From Bordetella sp. 02P26C-1 (lineage in GTDB: Bacteria > Pseudomonadota > Gammaproteobacteria > Burkholderiales > Burkholderiaceae_B), in contig NZ_WSJB01000005.1 in assembly GCF_009763255.1 (NCBI RefSeq), positions 1 through 64,000 on the forward strand: a stretch of DNA of 64,000 nt. Direction: 5' to 3'. The stretch's first letter is position 1; each line of letters begins with the position of its first letter. The notes under the pieces are model-generated. The model did not search any database and had not been told where the DNA came from. It saw nothing but the letters and a program-made list of their open reading frames with translations. Position numbers and translations under genes: made by a program. Shown piece by piece: positions 18,293 through 28,278 of the stretch.

Positions 18293-19606
18293 ATGACGAC
18301 TCTGAACGAAACTCACGACGCCACCCTGACCAGCTGGGTCGCCGGTGCCAACAATGACGCCACGGGATTCCCGGTGCAGAATCTGCCGTATGCCGTGTTC
18401 CGCCGGCGCGGCTCGCAAGAGGCCTTTCGTCCAGGTGTGGCGATCGGCGACCGCATCGTGGATCTGGCAGCGTTGGCAAAAGCCGGCGTGTTCGAAGGAC
18501 AGGCCGCCCAAGCGCTCGCAGCCTGCCAGGGCGATAGCCTCAATGCCTTGATGGCGCTGGGTCGTTCGCATTGGAGCGCGCTGCGATTGGCGCTGTCACG
18601 GGCATTACGCACCGGCTCGGCGCTGCAAGCGACCATCGAGCCGCTGCTGGTGGCGCAGGCCGAGGCCGAATTCACCACGCCGGCGCGCATCGGCGACTAC
18701 ACCGATTTCTATATCTCGGTGCATCACGCAACCAATGTGGGTAAACAGTTCCGCCCAGACAATCCCCTTCTGCCGAATTACAAATGGGTGCCGATTGGTT
18801 ATCACGGGCGCGCCTCCAGCGTGGGCGTCAATCAAGCGTTCCCGCGTCCGCTCGGCCAGACGCGCCCGGCAGCCGAAGGCGGCGTGCCGCAATTCGGTCC
18901 GTGCCAGCGTCTGGATTATGAGCTGGAGCTAGGCATCTTTGTGGGAACGGGTAACGCGCAAGGCGACCGCGTAACCTTGGATCAGGCCGATGAACATGTG
19001 TTTGGCATGTGCATTCTGAATGACTGGTCCGCGCGCGACATTCAGGCGTGGGAGTATCAGCCGCTGGGCCCCTTCCTCGCCAAGAATTTCGCCTCGACGA
19101 TCTCGCCTTGGGTGGTGACGTTCGAGGCCCTGGAACCGTTCCGCATTCCCTTTATCCGTGGCGAAGGAGAGCCTCAACCGTTGCCCTATCTGTCGTCCGA
19201 AACCAATCGCGCCCAAGGCGCGTACGACGTACAGATGGAAGTGCTGATCACCACCGAAGCCTCGCGCGCCGCACAGCAAGCGCCCGCGCATTTATCGACC
19301 AGCAATTTCCGCGACGCGTACTGGAATGTGGCGCAGTTGATCGCGCATCACACGGTCAATGGCTGCAATCTGCAGCCAGGGGACTTGATCGGTACGGGCA
19401 CGCTGTCGGGCGCGAATCCGGGCGAGTTAGGCTCGCTACTCGAACTGACCCAGGGCGGCAAATCGCCGATCACCCTGCCATGGGGCGAACAGCGCACGTT
19501 CTTGCAGGATGGCGATCAAATCATCATCCGCGCGCAATGCCACAAGCCGGGCTATCCCCGCATCGCTTTCGGCGAGTCGTCCGGCACGGTGCTGCCCGCC
19601 CGTTAA
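18293..19606 (+). CDS. fahA: Fumarylacetoacetase
   Basis: Hydrolyses fumarylacetoacetate to fumarate and acetoacetate, the last step of the homogentisate pathway. The 437-residue protein has an N-terminal SH3-like part and a C-terminal FAH catalytic domain with DYTDFYISVHHATN (metal and catalytic His), YHGRASS, LDYELELG and NDWSARDIQAWEYQPLGPF. It is translated in an operon with hmgA (10-nt gap). No maleylacetoacetate isomerase gene is in the window, so isomerisation must be encoded elsewhere. Confidence 0.98.
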   Translation: MTTLNETHDATLTSWVAGANNDATGFPVQNLPYAVFRRRGSQEAFRPGVAIGDRIVDLAALAKAGVFEGQAAQALAACQGDSLNALMALGRSHWSALRLALSRALRTGSALQATIEPLLVAQAEAEFTTPARIGDYTDFYISVHHATNVGKQFRPDNPLLPNYKWVPIGYHGRASSVGVNQAFPRPLGQTRPAAEGGVPQFGPCQRLDYELELGIFVGTGNAQGDRVTLDQADEHVFGMCILNDWSARDIQAWEYQPLGPFLAKNFASTISPWVVTFEALEPFRIPFIRGEGEPQPLPYLSSETNRAQGAYDVQMEVLITTEASRAAQQAPAHLSTSNFRDAYWNVAQLIAHHTVNGCNLQPGDLIGTGTLSGANPGELGSLLELTQGGKSPITLPWGEQRTFLQDGDQIIIRAQCHKPGYPRIAFGESSGTVLPAR

Positions 19607-19623
19607 TTCGCCGTTGCGCTTCC

Positions 19624-19673
19624 GGCCCCGCAGCGCTGCGGGGCCTTCGGGCCGGCGGCTTCTGCCGCCGGCC
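19624..19673. terminator. Tandem GC-rich hairpins between fahA and the FAD dehydrogenase
   Basis: A perfect 22-bp palindrome at 19624-19645 is followed by a 10-bp stem (19650-19659 with 19664-19673) around TTCT. No T run is present. Being between convergent genes, they probably act as a two-way stop or mRNA-end protector. Confidence 0.6.
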
Positions 19674-19681
19674 TATCGCCA

Positions 19682-21103
19682 TCAAGCCTGCAGGACCTTG
19701 CCCGGGTTCATCAACCCGACCGGGTCGAGCGCGCGCTTGATGCGTTTCATCAACTCCAGCTCCAGTGCACTCTTGTAGTGCGGGAGTTCGTCGCGCTTGA
19801 GCTGACCGACACCATGCTCGGCGCTGATCGAGCCATCGTGCTCCATCACGCTACGATGGACGATGTCATAGATGTCCTGCTGCAGCGCAAGCAAGTCGGC
19901 TTCGGTCTGTCCGGGCGCGCGCGCCACGTTATAGTGCAGATTCCCATCGCCCAGATGGCCGAACACAACATTGCGCACATTGGGGAACCGCGCTTGCAGC
20001 AGCGCATTGGTCGTGCGCACGAAATGCGCGATGCGCGAGATCGGAATGGATACGTCGTGTTTGACGCCCTTGCCTTGCTCGGCCTCGGCCAGCGGAATGC
20101 TTTCACGCAAATGCCACAGGGCGCGGCTTTGCGCGACATTGGCCGCGATGGCGGCATCGGTGACGATGCCTGCCTCGATCGCCTCGCCCAGCACACTCTC
20201 GAAACGTTCGCGCGCATGCGCCTCGCTTTCGCTATCGGAAAGCTCCAGCAACGCGAACCACGGCGACGCCGCGGAATCGCCTTCGAACGGCAAGCGCTGT
20301 TGTGGAAAGAGCTGCACGACGGTTTGCAAACAGTCGCCCGCCATCAGCTCGAAGCCTGTGAGCGAAGCGCCAAACCCAGCGCGCGCACGTGACAGCAGTT
20401 CTACGGCCGCATCGATCGTATCCAACGCCAAGAGCGCCGTGCACGAGGCCACGGGCTTGGGATAGAGCTTGAGCGTTGCCGCGGTGATGATGCCCAGGGT
20501 GCCTTCGCTACCGATGTACAGGTCGCGCAGATCGTAGCCGGTATTGTCCTTGCGCAGACCGCGCAGACCGTTCCAGAGCTCGCCCTGCGGGGTCACGACT
20601 TCGAGCCCCAGCGCCAACTCACGGGCGTTGCCATAACGCAGCACCTGGGTGCCGCCTGCATTGGTCGCCAGATTGCCGCCGATGGTGCAGCTGCCCTCAG
20701 CCGCCAGGCTCAAGGGGAACAGGCGGCCCGCATCGGCCGCGGCCTGCTGGACCGTTTGCAGAATGCAACCCGCCTCGACGGTAATCGTATCGTTATCGGT
20801 ATCGATCGCACGAATCTTATTCAATCGGGCCGTGGACAGCAGTACTGCCTGACCGCTTTGATCCGGCGTCGCCCCGCCGCACAAACCGGTATTGCCGCCT
20901 TGAGGCACCACGGGCGCGCCGTGCTCGGCGCAGAGCCGCACGGCCTGCGCGACCTGCTCGGCGCTAGCCGGCCGGATGACCGCCAGCGCGGCACCACGAT
21001 AACGACGGCGCCAGTCGTGCAGATAAGGTTCGGCATCGTCACCGGTCAGCACATGTTCCGGGCCCAGCAACGATTCCAGTGCGTTCAATAAGCTCATAGA
21101 CAT
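19682..21103 (-). CDS. FAD-linked D-2-hydroxyacid dehydrogenase (D-lactate/D-2-hydroxyglutarate type)
   Basis: A 473-residue vanillyl-alcohol-oxidase-fold flavoprotein. The N-terminal FAD-binding domain carries VVPQGGNTGLCGGATPD. The C-terminal FAD-oxidase domain carries the metal-binding GHLGDGNLHYNV and ends with the typical HGVGQLKRDELPHYKS and ALDPVGLMNPGKVL. These fit D-2-hydroxyglutarate, D-lactate or glycolate dehydrogenases; the exact substrate cannot be read. The start is ATG 21103 or 21097, both weak for ribosome binding. The open frame runs on to 21325 but would overlap the divergent gene. Confidence 0.87.
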   Translation of the reverse strand: MSMSLLNALESLLGPEHVLTGDDAEPYLHDWRRRYRGAALAVIRPASAEQVAQAVRLCAEHGAPVVPQGGNTGLCGGATPDQSGQAVLLSTARLNKIRAIDTDNDTITVEAGCILQTVQQAAADAGRLFPLSLAAEGSCTIGGNLATNAGGTQVLRYGNARELALGLEVVTPQGELWNGLRGLRKDNTGYDLRDLYIGSEGTLGIITAATLKLYPKPVASCTALLALDTIDAAVELLSRARAGFGASLTGFELMAGDCLQTVVQLFPQQRLPFEGDSAASPWFALLELSDSESEAHARERFESVLGEAIEAGIVTDAAIAANVAQSRALWHLRESIPLAEAEQGKGVKHDVSIPISRIAHFVRTTNALLQARFPNVRNVVFGHLGDGNLHYNVARAPGQTEADLLALQQDIYDIVHRSVMEHDGSISAEHGVGQLKRDELPHYKSALELELMKRIKRALDPVGLMNPGKVLQA

Positions 21104-21309
21104 TACCGCAGTCAAAGCGCTCGGCGCCACTCGCCCAGCGACATGGAAGATAACCGCTATTGTAGGACGCCGTAACCTCGGATGCTGCCCGTCACACATG
21201 GCTCGCCGCAGGCGGCGGGAATCAACGATAATCACTCCATTCACGCGCCGTGCGAGCAGTTCCGTCACGGTAGGCGTACTGCTTTCGCTATCTACCTCCA
21301 GGAGCCAAA

Positions 21310-22710
21310 TTGAACGACGTCGCACGCTATCCCGATTCGGTATTCAAGGCCTATGACATTCGAGGCATCGTACCGGACGCCCTGAACCCGGACTTTGCCC
21401 GCGCGCTCGGGCGCGCTCTCGCGGCGCAAGCGCGCGCCCAGAATGTCTCCACGCTGGTCGTGGGCCGGGACGGACGGCTGAGCAGCGCCGAGCTATCCGA
21501 GGCACTGCAAGCCGGCATTCTGGAAGGCGGCATCGACACCCTGGACATCGGCCAAGTGCCCACGCCCCTGGTGTACTACGCGGCCTACACGCAAAAAACG
21601 GGTTCTGGCATCGCTATCACCGGCAGCCATAACCCCCCGCAATACAACGGTTTCAAGATGATGATGGGCGGGCGCGCCCTGTATGGCCCCGATGTCCTGG
21701 CCCTGCGCGACGCGATGAACGCCGCGCGTGTCACCCCGCCCGCAGCGGCCGAGCAACCGGGCACGCGTCGCGAGCTGGACCTGATCGAGGAATACATCCA
21801 GCGCATCATCGGCGACGTCAAACTCGCGCGCCCCATGAAGATCGCTATCGATTGCGGCAACGGCGTGGCCGGTGCCGTGGCGCCCCGTTTGTTCCGCGCG
21901 ATGGGCTGCGAGGTTACCGAGCTGTTCTGCGAAGTCGACGGCCGCTTCCCCAACCACCACCCCGATCCCGCGGACCCCCACAACCTCGAAGACCTGATTC
22001 ACTGCCTCGCCACCACCGATTGTGAAATCGGCCTGGCCTTCGACGGCGACGGCGACCGCCTCGGTGTGGTGACCAAGTCCGGCCAGATCATCTGGCCCGA
22101 TCGTCAGCTGATCTTGTTCGCGCGCGACGTGCTGGAACGCTGCCCCGGCGAGACCATCATCTATGACGTCAAGTGCAGCCGCCATGTGGGTCTGGCCGTC
22201 GAGGCCGCTGGCGGAAATCCGCTGATGTGGCAGACCGGCCATTCGCTGGTCAAAGCCAAGCTCGCCGAAACCGGTGCGCCGTTGGCGGGCGAGATGAGCG
22301 GCCATATCTTCTTCAAAGAGCGTTGGTATGGCTTTGACGATGGCCTCTATACCGGTGCGCGCCTGCTGGAAATCATATCCCGCCACGCCAATCCTTCCGA
22401 GCCCCTTGAAAGCCTGCCGCAGGCGGAATCCACGCCCGAGCTCAAGATCGAGATGGAGGAAGGCCAACCGTTCGCATTGATCCAAGCCCTGCAAGCCGAA
22501 GGCAAGTTCGACGGTGCCTTGCGCGTGGTGACTATCGACGGCGTACGCGCCGAGTATCCCGATGGATTCGGTCTGGCCCGTCCGTCAAATACGACGCCGG
22601 TTGTTGTCTTGCGATTCGAAGCCGATACGCAAGAAGCCTTGACGCGCATCAAGGAAGATTTCCGTCAACAACTGCTGCGTCTGGCACCCGAAGCCAAACT
22701 GCCGTTCTGA
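21310..22710 (+). CDS. Phosphomannomutase/phosphoglucomutase
   Basis: An alpha-D-phosphohexomutase of the AlgC/ManB type, 466 residues, interconverting hexose 1- and 6-phosphates for nucleotide-sugar supply. Phosphoserine S106 lies in TGSHNPPQYNGFK. The Mg-binding loop DGDGDRLG is near residue 244, the sugar-binding loop GEMSGHIFF further on, and the C-terminal phosphate loop RPSNTTPV at the end. The start is a TTG with AGGAG 5 nt upstream. It lies at the edge of the glycan locus and may supply glucose 1-phosphate or mannose 1-phosphate to it. Confidence 0.93.
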   Translation: MNDVARYPDSVFKAYDIRGIVPDALNPDFARALGRALAAQARAQNVSTLVVGRDGRLSSAELSEALQAGILEGGIDTLDIGQVPTPLVYYAAYTQKTGSGIAITGSHNPPQYNGFKMMMGGRALYGPDVLALRDAMNAARVTPPAAAEQPGTRRELDLIEEYIQRIIGDVKLARPMKIAIDCGNGVAGAVAPRLFRAMGCEVTELFCEVDGRFPNHHPDPADPHNLEDLIHCLATTDCEIGLAFDGDGDRLGVVTKSGQIIWPDRQLILFARDVLERCPGETIIYDVKCSRHVGLAVEAAGGNPLMWQTGHSLVKAKLAETGAPLAGEMSGHIFFKERWYGFDDGLYTGARLLEIISRHANPSEPLESLPQAESTPELKIEMEEGQPFALIQALQAEGKFDGALRVVTIDGVRAEYPDGFGLARPSNTTPVVVLRFEADTQEALTRIKEDFRQQLLRLAPEAKLPF

Positions 22711-22722
22711 TATGAGGCTGAT

Positions 22723-22754
22723 CTAAGCTCGCTGGCTACGCCCGGCGGGCTTAG
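22723..22754. terminator. Hairpin between the convergent mutase and glycosyltransferase genes
   Basis: CTAAGCTCGC (22723-22732) and GCGGGCTTAG (22745-22754) form a 10-bp stem with one G-T pair. There is no T run; a role in ending both convergent transcripts is inferred. Confidence 0.4.
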
Positions 22755-22818
22755 GACGGGGCTGTCAAAGCCGTGTGTGTGTACGCATCACAGAGAGCTT
22801 GACGGCGCGGCAATGCTC

Positions 22819-23952
22819 TTAGCGCGCTTGCCGCAACGTTTGATACAGCTCCAGGTGCTTGGCGCACACGTCCTCGATAGCGAACTCGCGCTCGGCCAGT
22901 GCACGCCCCGCCGCACCCATCCGTTGCCGTAGCAACGTGTCCTGAGCCAGCCGCGCTATTGCGGCTGCCAGGGCCTCGGCATCGTGCGAGGGCACCAGCA
23001 ACCCCGTCACATCAGGCTCAATAGCGTCACGACATCCCGGCACATCGGTGGTGACGACGGCGCGGCCGCAGGCCGCCGCTTCGATCAGCGAGCGGGGAAG
23101 CCCCTCGCGATAGGACGGTAGCACGGCGATATGGGACGCCGCATACAGCTGAGCGATATCGCTGCGCTCACCCAAGGGCTCGATGATGCCCTCGTCCTGC
23201 CACGCCCGCACATCCTCCGCAGTTACCGAGGCCGGATTGCCCGGATCAATGCCCCCGGCTAACAACATCCGAACATGCACATTCTGCCGGCGCAGAATGC
23301 GAGCCGCTTCGACAAACTCCAACACGCCCTTGTCGCGCAGCAAACGCGCGACCATCAAGGCCACGACCGGCGTGGGCGGCTCGGCAACCGCGGCGTACTC
23401 CGACAGGTTCACGCCGGAACCTCGAATCATCACCACCTGCTCGTCGCGCACTGCCCCCAGCTTGCTCAGCACATCACGGTCGCTGGCGTTCTGAAACACG
23501 ATGCGGCTATTCGGATGACCAAGCGCGATGCGATACAACACGGTTACCACCCGGCGCACGAGTTCGGCCTTGGCCCCACGCGAGACGAAGACGAAACCTA
23601 AGCCCGATATCGCGGAGACCATGCTCGGTACGCGGGCCAGTCTTGCCGCAACGCCACCATAAAGTACCGGTTTAATGGTCACCAGGTGCACGATGTCGGG
23701 CCGGACCCGCCTGAACAGGCGATACAACGCAAGCATCGTCTTCAGTTCGCTAAGCGGATTCTTGCCGCTACGCGTCATGGGGATGACGTGGTGCGTCATA
23801 CCATACGACTGAATACGCGCCACGCTGTCGCCGTCCATGGTCGCGACATGCACCTCATAGCCCTCGCGCTGGGCGGCCAGGGCCAGCGGCAGCCGGTGCG
23901 ATAAAAAGAACGCCGGATTGTTGACCACAAACAGCAAACGCGGACAGTTCAT
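22819..23952 (-). CDS. Family 4 glycosyltransferase, last gene of the glycan operon
   Basis: A GT-B fold GT4 enzyme of 377 residues. The N-terminal acceptor domain begins NNPAFFLSHRLPLALAAQ and has VHLVTIKPVLYGGVAARL. The C-terminal donor domain carries the ExxxxxxxE nucleotide-sugar motif within EGLPRSLIEA. The acceptor part resembles PglA/WbpT-like transferases that add GalNAc-type sugars to lipid-linked glycans; the linkage is not predictable. Strong AAGGAG lies 5 nt before the ATG, and the start overlaps the preceding stop by ATGA. Confidence 0.87.
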   Translation of the reverse strand: MNCPRLLFVVNNPAFFLSHRLPLALAAQREGYEVHVATMDGDSVARIQSYGMTHHVIPMTRSGKNPLSELKTMLALYRLFRRVRPDIVHLVTIKPVLYGGVAARLARVPSMVSAISGLGFVFVSRGAKAELVRRVVTVLYRIALGHPNSRIVFQNASDRDVLSKLGAVRDEQVVMIRGSGVNLSEYAAVAEPPTPVVALMVARLLRDKGVLEFVEAARILRRQNVHVRMLLAGGIDPGNPASVTAEDVRAWQDEGIIEPLGERSDIAQLYAASHIAVLPSYREGLPRSLIEAAACGRAVVTTDVPGCRDAIEPDVTGLLVPSHDAEALAAAIARLAQDTLLRQRMGAAGRALAEREFAIEDVCAKHLELYQTLRQAR

Positions 23953-25187
23953 GATGACTCCTTCGCACCACGGCGCGAGATGCGACGCCAGACTGACTCG
24001 TACTGAGCGACCATATGGGCCAGATCGAATTCGGCGAGCACGCGTGCGCGTCCGGGGCCGCCCACGGCATCGCGGCCGCGCACCGTGATGTCCTCCAGCG
24101 CCCGGGCGATACCGTCAGCCAAGGCTTGCGCGTTCTCCGGCGGAACGACCGGGGCAGTCTGCCCCACGATATGCGCGGCGTCGCCCACGTCGGTGACGAC
24201 GCAAGGAGTACCACAAGCCATGGCCTCCGCGACCACATTAGGAAAACCTTCCGCGCAACTCGACAGGACGTGAATGTCCAATGCATTCATGACGGCCGGC
24301 ACATCATCACTGGGGCCGAGCAATAGCACCCGATCACCCAATCCCAGGCGTTCGATCATCGCACGCAGCCCGGCATTGTCGGGGGTCATACCCCGTCCGA
24401 TTAACGCGCAGTGTATGTCGGCAGACAGGTGTCCAGGGGCTTCGGCATGGGGAGTCGTGATAGACCCGCCCACGCCGTCATCCGCGCGGGGCTGATATCG
24501 CTGCACCAACAACGCCATTGCACCGAGCAGGTTGCCATGGTCCTTCAGTGGATCCCAGCGCGCCACACATCCGATTACCGGGGTCGTGTCCGACACCTGC
24601 CACCGTAATCGCATACGTTGACGGGCTTGCGCATCGGGCTGATAACGCGACAGATCGTAGCCATTGGCGATCACGGTCATACGATCCGCGCGATAGCCGT
24701 ATTGCTCGTGACGCACCGCCGAATCGCGCGCTGCGCATACGATCGCTGCGGGAATTTGACCAGAGAGCATCGCGCATAGCTTCAAGACCAGTCGTGCGGA
24801 ACGGCTGCTGCGCTGCAAGTGCGCGCCCGAATTGCGTATGCCCCAGGCGATGGCACGCACACCCGCCAATCGCGCCGCGATGCCGCCGATCAGGTCGGCG
24901 TGGTACATCCAGGTTTGCACTGCATCCGGCCGTTGCTCGATCAGCATGCGACGCAATCTGGCGAACCCACTCAGACTAACGCGCCCCCGCGCCATGCCCA
25001 GGGTGTGAACGGTGACGCCGGCAGCCCGCAAACGTTCACCGTACACACCGTCATCGGTCAGCGAAATGACGGTGTGCTCAACGGGCTGCCCGGCAAAAGT
25101 GGCCAGCCGGAACAACACGGCCTCTGCGCCGCCCTGCCCCAGGCCGGTGATCACATGGGTAACGCGCAACGGCTCGCCCGTGGTCAT
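23949..25187 (-). CDS. Family 4 glycosyltransferase
   Basis: A GT4 enzyme of 412 residues. It opens RVTHVITGLGQGGAEAVLF, typical of GT4 N-terminal domains. Its donor-site motif is CAEGFPNVVAEAMACGTPCV. An insertion of about 20 Gly/Pro-rich residues (around 240-260) lies between the two lobes. ATG 25187 is chosen over an earlier in-frame Met because it overlaps the upstream stop as ATGA and has GAGG 6 nt before it. It acts in the cytoplasm on an undecaprenyl-linked acceptor, by inference from the operon. Confidence 0.87.
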   Translation of the reverse strand: MTTGEPLRVTHVITGLGQGGAEAVLFRLATFAGQPVEHTVISLTDDGVYGERLRAAGVTVHTLGMARGRVSLSGFARLRRMLIEQRPDAVQTWMYHADLIGGIAARLAGVRAIAWGIRNSGAHLQRSSRSARLVLKLCAMLSGQIPAAIVCAARDSAVRHEQYGYRADRMTVIANGYDLSRYQPDAQARQRMRLRWQVSDTTPVIGCVARWDPLKDHGNLLGAMALLVQRYQPRADDGVGGSITTPHAEAPGHLSADIHCALIGRGMTPDNAGLRAMIERLGLGDRVLLLGPSDDVPAVMNALDIHVLSSCAEGFPNVVAEAMACGTPCVVTDVGDAAHIVGQTAPVVPPENAQALADGIARALEDITVRGRDAVGGPGRARVLAEFDLAHMVAQYESVWRRISRRGAKESS

Positions 25188-26308
25188 GCCTTGCCTCGCA
25201 CCGTCTCGAACAAACGATCCCATTGCGCCAGCACCGCAGGCAGCGCATAACGATCGCGCACGGATTGCGCGGCGCGCAGGCCCAGACTATGACGCAGCGT
25301 CGCGTCCGCCATCACGCGGCGCATGCCATCGCGCAGTTTGTCCCGATCGCCCGCGGGCACCAGGATCGCGTCCTGACCATCACGGGTCATCTCACGCGGG
25401 CCGCTAGGGCAGTCGAATGCGACGCAAGGCAGACCCAGCGCCATCGACTCCAACAACACGTTAGGAAACCCCTCAACCGCGGAGCTCAACACAAAGGCAT
25501 GACCTCCGGATAACGCTTCCCAAGGCGCATCGGTGCGTCCGGGCAGCTGAATACGATCCACCAAACCCGCGGACTCGACGCGCGCCCGCAGGCTGTCCCG
25601 ATCGGGCCCCTCGCCCCAGATCCACAAGTCCCAATCCGGATATGCGGTCGCCAACTGAGCGAAGACATCGATCAACAGATCAAACTGTTTAGCGGGCACG
25701 AGCCGTCCCATCGCCAAGAGCCGCTTGCGCGGCGTCTCTGCCTGCGCATCGACTAGCGGGGCATCCAATAATGCGGGTGGCAAGGGATTGGGAATCACTT
25801 CCAGGCGGCGCATGCCGGGCACCTGCCGGGAGAATGGCCCCACGGTGTCGTCGGCCTGCACCGTGACCATGTCGGCCTTCGGATACAAAAAGCGCCGCGC
25901 CTGAGACCAGACACGGCCCGTCGTCGTCTCCGCGACCGGATTCGTGCGCTCGCAGACAATCAACGGCACGTCCAGCTTGCCGAGGACCTTGGTGGCGAGA
26001 ATCGCCGCAACGTTGACATTGGTCAGAAACGACACCACCACATCGGGTTTTTGCTCGATGATGAGTTGGCGCAGCGCCCGCAGTCGCGTCCACGCCGCCA
26101 GCGGCCCGCCCTGGCGGGTACCCGCGCGATCGGCCAGCCAAATCAGGTTCACCGCATCCGAAACGGGATAAAAACACGTGCCCTTGGAAGAATACGTGGG
26201 CACCAATGTCACGGTATCGCCGCGCTCAGTCCAGGCGTTCACCAATGTGGCGGCCACCCGTTCGGCGCCGCCCGCGTGCATGGAACTGACCAGCAGCAAT
26301 ATCTTCAT
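25184..26308 (-). CDS. Family 4 glycosyltransferase, PglH-like
   Basis: A GT4 enzyme of 374 residues beginning MKILLLVSSMHAGGAERVA. The pattern resembles the PglH/WbpU group of GalNAc transferases (KPDVVVSFLTNVNVAAI, ERTNPV). The donor motif is SSAVEGFPNVLLESMALGLP. It is a clear paralogue of the transferase at 28279-29415: both share the GGAERVA start and the LPGRTD/MPGRVG and EGF/EGL motifs. AAGGA lies 9 nt before ATG 26308, which overlaps the asnB-type stop by ATGA. Confidence 0.87.
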   Translation of the reverse strand: MKILLLVSSMHAGGAERVAATLVNAWTERGDTVTLVPTYSSKGTCFYPVSDAVNLIWLADRAGTRQGGPLAAWTRLRALRQLIIEQKPDVVVSFLTNVNVAAILATKVLGKLDVPLIVCERTNPVAETTTGRVWSQARRFLYPKADMVTVQADDTVGPFSRQVPGMRRLEVIPNPLPPALLDAPLVDAQAETPRKRLLAMGRLVPAKQFDLLIDVFAQLATAYPDWDLWIWGEGPDRDSLRARVESAGLVDRIQLPGRTDAPWEALSGGHAFVLSSAVEGFPNVLLESMALGLPCVAFDCPSGPREMTRDGQDAILVPAGDRDKLRDGMRRVMADATLRHSLGLRAAQSVRDRYALPAVLAQWDRLFETVRGKA

Positions 26309-28233
26309 CGTCGTGTATCCTTTTGTCCAACCATACCGGCGTGATAGCGATCCAACCAGGCCTGCATCATCAGCACGCCCCACAGACGGCTGCTCCAGTC
26401 GCGATGCCCGGAAACGTGCTCACGCCACTTCTGCAAAATCGGCTCCGGCTCGAACCAGCCCTCCTGACGCAGCCGCTCTGGCTGTAGCAAGGACTCTGCC
26501 CAGTCGCGCAACGGGCCGCGCAGCCACGCGGCCAAGGGCACCGCGAACCCGCGCTTGGGACGATCTACCAGAGCTTGAGGCACATGGCGGTAAAGCACCT
26601 GACGCAGCAGCCATTTGCCAGTGTTGCCCCGGACCTTGTACTCGAAAGGCAAGCGCCAGGCGAACTCATAGACACGGTGATCCAATATGGGCACACGCGT
26701 CTCCAGACTCACCGCCATGGCGGCGCGATCGACTTTCACCAGGATGTCGTCGGGCAGATAAGTCACCGTATCGAGCTTCATCATGGCGTCGAAAACCGAT
26801 CCTTCCAATTGTTGCTCGAACAACGAGGGCGGCTCGACGCCGCCTTTGACGACACGGGCGGGATCGGCCCAGTAAGACACGAACTGACGATAGAAATCGC
26901 CGTGACGGTCCGTACGCAGCAATTCACCCAGTTTGCCGACCTTGCCGCGCCACGCACCACGCCCAGGCAGAGACGCCGAGGCACTGAGCATCGTACCCAT
27001 CATGTGACGCAATGGGCGCGGATATCGCTCGCATTTCGCCCACCAGTCACGCACCCGGAAATACCGCGAGTAGCCGCCAAACAGTTCGTCGCCACCATCG
27101 CCGGACAATGCCACCGTCACATGCTGGCGCGCCATGCGCGTCACTAGCGACGTGGGGATTTGCGATGAATCCGCGAACGGCTCGTCATACATATCGGCCA
27201 GCGTGGGCACCACGGCCAGCGCATCGTCCGCCGTCACATACAGCTCGGTATGATCCGTGCCCAAATGCTTGGCGACCGCTTTGGCGTGCTCGGCCTCGTT
27301 GTATTTCTTCTCGTGAAAGCCAATGGCAAAGGTGCGCACCGGTTGCGAGCTTTGCGCCTGCATCAGCGCCACGATGGTGGACGAATCGATCCCACCGGAA
27401 AGAAACGCGCCCAGGCTGACGTCCGACAGCATCTGCCCACCCACCGCTTTGGACAGCACGGCCTCCAGTTCATCCGTGGCGTGCGCGTCGGACGCAAAGC
27501 TGCTGCGAGTCTGCAAACCGACATCGGCCATCTGCATCGCGGACCAGTAGGCCACATGCTGCGGAACACGAGTTCCCTGCATATCGGCTTCGCTGACTTC
27601 CAGCCAGGTGCCGGGAGGCAGCTTGTAAATGCCTTCGTAGATGGACTGCGGCGCCGGAATATAGTTGTGACGCATCAGCGACGCAATCGCTGAGCGGTTC
27701 AGTTCGCGACCGAAACCCGGGATGGGCATCAACGCCTTCAGCTCCGAGGCAAAGACGAGATTGCCCCCGGTATAGCCGTAGTAGAGCGGCTTCTCGCCCA
27801 TGCGGTCTCGCGCCAGCGTCAGGCTACGCCGTTCACGATCCCACAGCGCGATCGCGAACATGCCCACGGACGCTTGCAGGGTTTTCTCAACGCCCCAGGC
27901 GCTGAACCCCGCCAACACGGTTTCGGTGTCGGAATGCCCGCGCCACTGCGGCGCCTGTCCGGCCTGTTCCAACTGCGCGCGCAGTTCGAGATGGTTGTAC
28001 ACCTCGCCATTGAGCACCAGCACGTACCGGCCACACGCCGACACCATCGGCTGATGACCCGCTTCAGACAGATCCAGAATCGCCAGTCGGACATGCGCCA
28101 GCGTGATGCCGGCGTTCAGGTCCTCCCAGAGACCATGACTATCCGGGCCGCGATGCTGTATGCGCCGGCAGCTGTCGGCCAGCACCTGCGCCTTATCGGG
28201 TAAGGCTCCCCAGATTCCGACTATTCCACACAT
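26305..28233 (-). CDS. asnB: AsnB-type glutamine amidotransferase, probably amidating a glycan uronic acid
   Basis: An asparagine-synthase-family enzyme of 642 residues. The class II glutaminase domain starts with Cys2 (MCGIVGIWG), fixing the start at 28233 rather than 28254. The synthetase domain has the PP-loop LSGGIDSST near residue 280. Inside a glycan operon the usual role is not asparagine synthesis but amidation of sugar carboxylates, as proposed for WbpS in P. aeruginosa O6, whose neighbours also include uronic-acid enzymes. Here TviB and TviC would supply UDP-GalNAcA-type sugar. True asparagine synthesis cannot be excluded from sequence alone. Confidence 0.85.
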   Translation of the reverse strand: MCGIVGIWGALPDKAQVLADSCRRIQHRGPDSHGLWEDLNAGITLAHVRLAILDLSEAGHQPMVSACGRYVLVLNGEVYNHLELRAQLEQAGQAPQWRGHSDTETVLAGFSAWGVEKTLQASVGMFAIALWDRERRSLTLARDRMGEKPLYYGYTGGNLVFASELKALMPIPGFGRELNRSAIASLMRHNYIPAPQSIYEGIYKLPPGTWLEVSEADMQGTRVPQHVAYWSAMQMADVGLQTRSSFASDAHATDELEAVLSKAVGGQMLSDVSLGAFLSGGIDSSTIVALMQAQSSQPVRTFAIGFHEKKYNEAEHAKAVAKHLGTDHTELYVTADDALAVVPTLADMYDEPFADSSQIPTSLVTRMARQHVTVALSGDGGDELFGGYSRYFRVRDWWAKCERYPRPLRHMMGTMLSASASLPGRGAWRGKVGKLGELLRTDRHGDFYRQFVSYWADPARVVKGGVEPPSLFEQQLEGSVFDAMMKLDTVTYLPDDILVKVDRAAMAVSLETRVPILDHRVYEFAWRLPFEYKVRGNTGKWLLRQVLYRHVPQALVDRPKRGFAVPLAAWLRGPLRDWAESLLQPERLRQEGWFEPEPILQKWREHVSGHRDWSSRLWGVLMMQAWLDRYHAGMVGQKDTRR

Positions 28234-28278
28234 GATGGTCTCTTTTGCGTGCATCCGGACGAGGCCGCGCCAAACTAG

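Noticed and set aside
26305-28233. Plain asparagine biosynthesis gene asnB
   Set aside because: Not excluded by sequence, but placement inside an overlapping glycan operon makes uronic-acid amidation the better reading.
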